Positions 63,512 to 64,000 of a stretch of DNA of 64,000 bases are shown here, one piece after another. Position 1 is the stretch's first letter; every line of letters starts with the position of its first letter. The DNA is from Rhodococcus sp. OK302 (GTDB lineage Bacteria > Actinomycetota > Actinomycetes > Mycobacteriales > Mycobacteriaceae): positions 4,376,501-4,440,500 of the forward strand of contig NZ_NPJZ01000001.1 of the NCBI RefSeq assembly GCF_002245895.1, given 5' to 3'. The notes beneath the pieces are model-generated. The model ran no database searches. It saw nothing but the letters and a program-made list of their open reading frames with translations, and was not told where the DNA came from. The position numbers and the translations under genes are program-made.

Positions 63512-64000
63512 TCAGGCCCGGGCCTTGCGTTCCCCGAAGGCCGTCGGACGATCCGGCCATGGAGCGTCGGCAGGCCGCAGAGTCGTGCCCGAGGAACGCG
63601 CCGCAACGAGGGCGAGGATGCCCGATACAGCCGTGGCATTCACCAGATCACCGCGTAGCGCCATGTCGACGGCCTCCGACAACGGAACACGGGCAATCTG
63701 TAGGTCAGCTTCTTCGTGTTCCGGGTCTTCACGGTCGACGTCATGCAGGCCCTCGGCGAGAAATACCCGAACGGCTTCGTCGGTGAATCCGGGTGAGAGT
63801 GCAACGTCGACGAGCACCGACCAGCGATCCGCGCCCAGTCCGGTCTCTTCGCCCAACTCACGTGCGGCAGCGTCGACCGGATTCTCACCCGGTGCATCCA
63901 GCAGACCCGCCGGGATTTCCCACAGACGATGACCGAGAGGATGCCGGTACTGGTGGATCAGAACAAGATTGTCGTCGGCGTCGAGCGCAACCACTGCTAC
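63512..64000 (-). CDS. NUDIX hydrolase, ADP-ribose pyrophosphatase type, 5' partial
   Basis: The frame is still open at base 64000, so the N-terminus lies beyond the window; about 162 residues are visible. [19 protein letters not shown] and the Nudix box region [20 protein letters not shown], followed by [17 protein letters not shown], are typical of ADP-ribose diphosphatases (Rv1700-like). One base separates its stop from the xerD start, so the two are co-transcribed, as in M. tuberculosis. Confidence 0.9.
   Translation of the reverse strand, partial: VAVVALDADDNLVLIHQYRHPLGHRLWEIPAGLLDAPGENPVDAAARELGEETGLGADRWSVLVDVALSPGFTDEAVRVFLAEGLHDVDREDPEHEEADLQIARVPLSEAVDMALRGDLVNATAVSGILALVAARSSGTTLRPADAPWPDRPTAFGERKARA

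Overview
The window reads as a chromosomal segment of a high-GC mycolic-acid actinobacterium, most probably a Rhodococcus close to the R. erythropolis/R. qingshengii group. The reasons are a mycothiol ligase gene (mshC), GarA, two-gene ScpA/ScpB with a RluB-Cmk-Der run, many GTG starts, ATGA/GTGA gene overlaps, and gene orders that match, from memory, several blocks of the Mycobacterium tuberculosis chromosome. The genus call is inference; no 16S gene is present.

Layout. (1) 1-6560: three genes of a type II Wadjet-like SMC anti-plasmid system, jetA (5' end outside the window), jetB and jetC, joined by 4-base overlaps. The expected jetD nuclease gene is not downstream. (2) 6700-10700: a DsbA-fold protein preceded by a tiny leaderless ORF, a DJ-1/PfpI protein, then a class F-like sortase co-transcribed with a Gly-rich repetitive secreted protein that has an AT-rich upstream region. 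(3) 10720-25790: the block of mshC, SCO1664 family, DUF3090, histidine phosphatase and uppP, then an aldo/keto-reductase-like protein, LppL-like lipoprotein, DUF5703, pyrD, PEBP and M20 peptidase. Into it is set a four-gene heme uptake and degradation operon (hmuO-hmuT-hmuU-hmuV) with a DtxR/IdeR-like box. (4) 25846-26906: two identical tRNA-Leu(GAG) genes in direct repeats around a small secreted-protein gene. (5) 26980-35966: an unusual SDR protein whose stop codon starts a 28-bp tandem repeat, a universal stress protein, a saccharopine dehydrogenase-like reductase with a CRP-like site, a decayed duplicate of that gene's 3' end, glcB, a VWA/solute-binding protein and a metallophosphoesterase. 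(6) 35988-45905: the glycine-cleavage and GarA block on the minus strand: gcvP with a tandem glycine riboswitch, MerR, DUF151 nuclease, MerR, garA, gcvH, DUF881, DUF1290, DUF881, CDP-alcohol phosphotransferase and a CoA-type NUDIX. (7) 46041-55878: a DUF2254 fusion, pepN, thiD/pdxK-like kinase, a PknK-like kinase-ATPase-LuxR regulator and two small proteins. (8) 55974-64000: tRNA-Pro, der, cmk, rluB with a long RGG-like tail, scpB, scpA, ParA, xerD and a NUDIX gene running off the end: a chromosome segregation and ribosome maturation cluster.

Most of the window is conserved core genome. Accessory or unusual signals concentrate in the Wadjet operon, the sortase pair, the heme island, the duplicated tRNA-Leu cassette, the 28-bp repeat and the RluB tail. 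The system of most interest is the Wadjet-like operon that seems to lack its nuclease. Terminators lie between convergent genes at 8456-8507 and 23797-23849, and after several other units.
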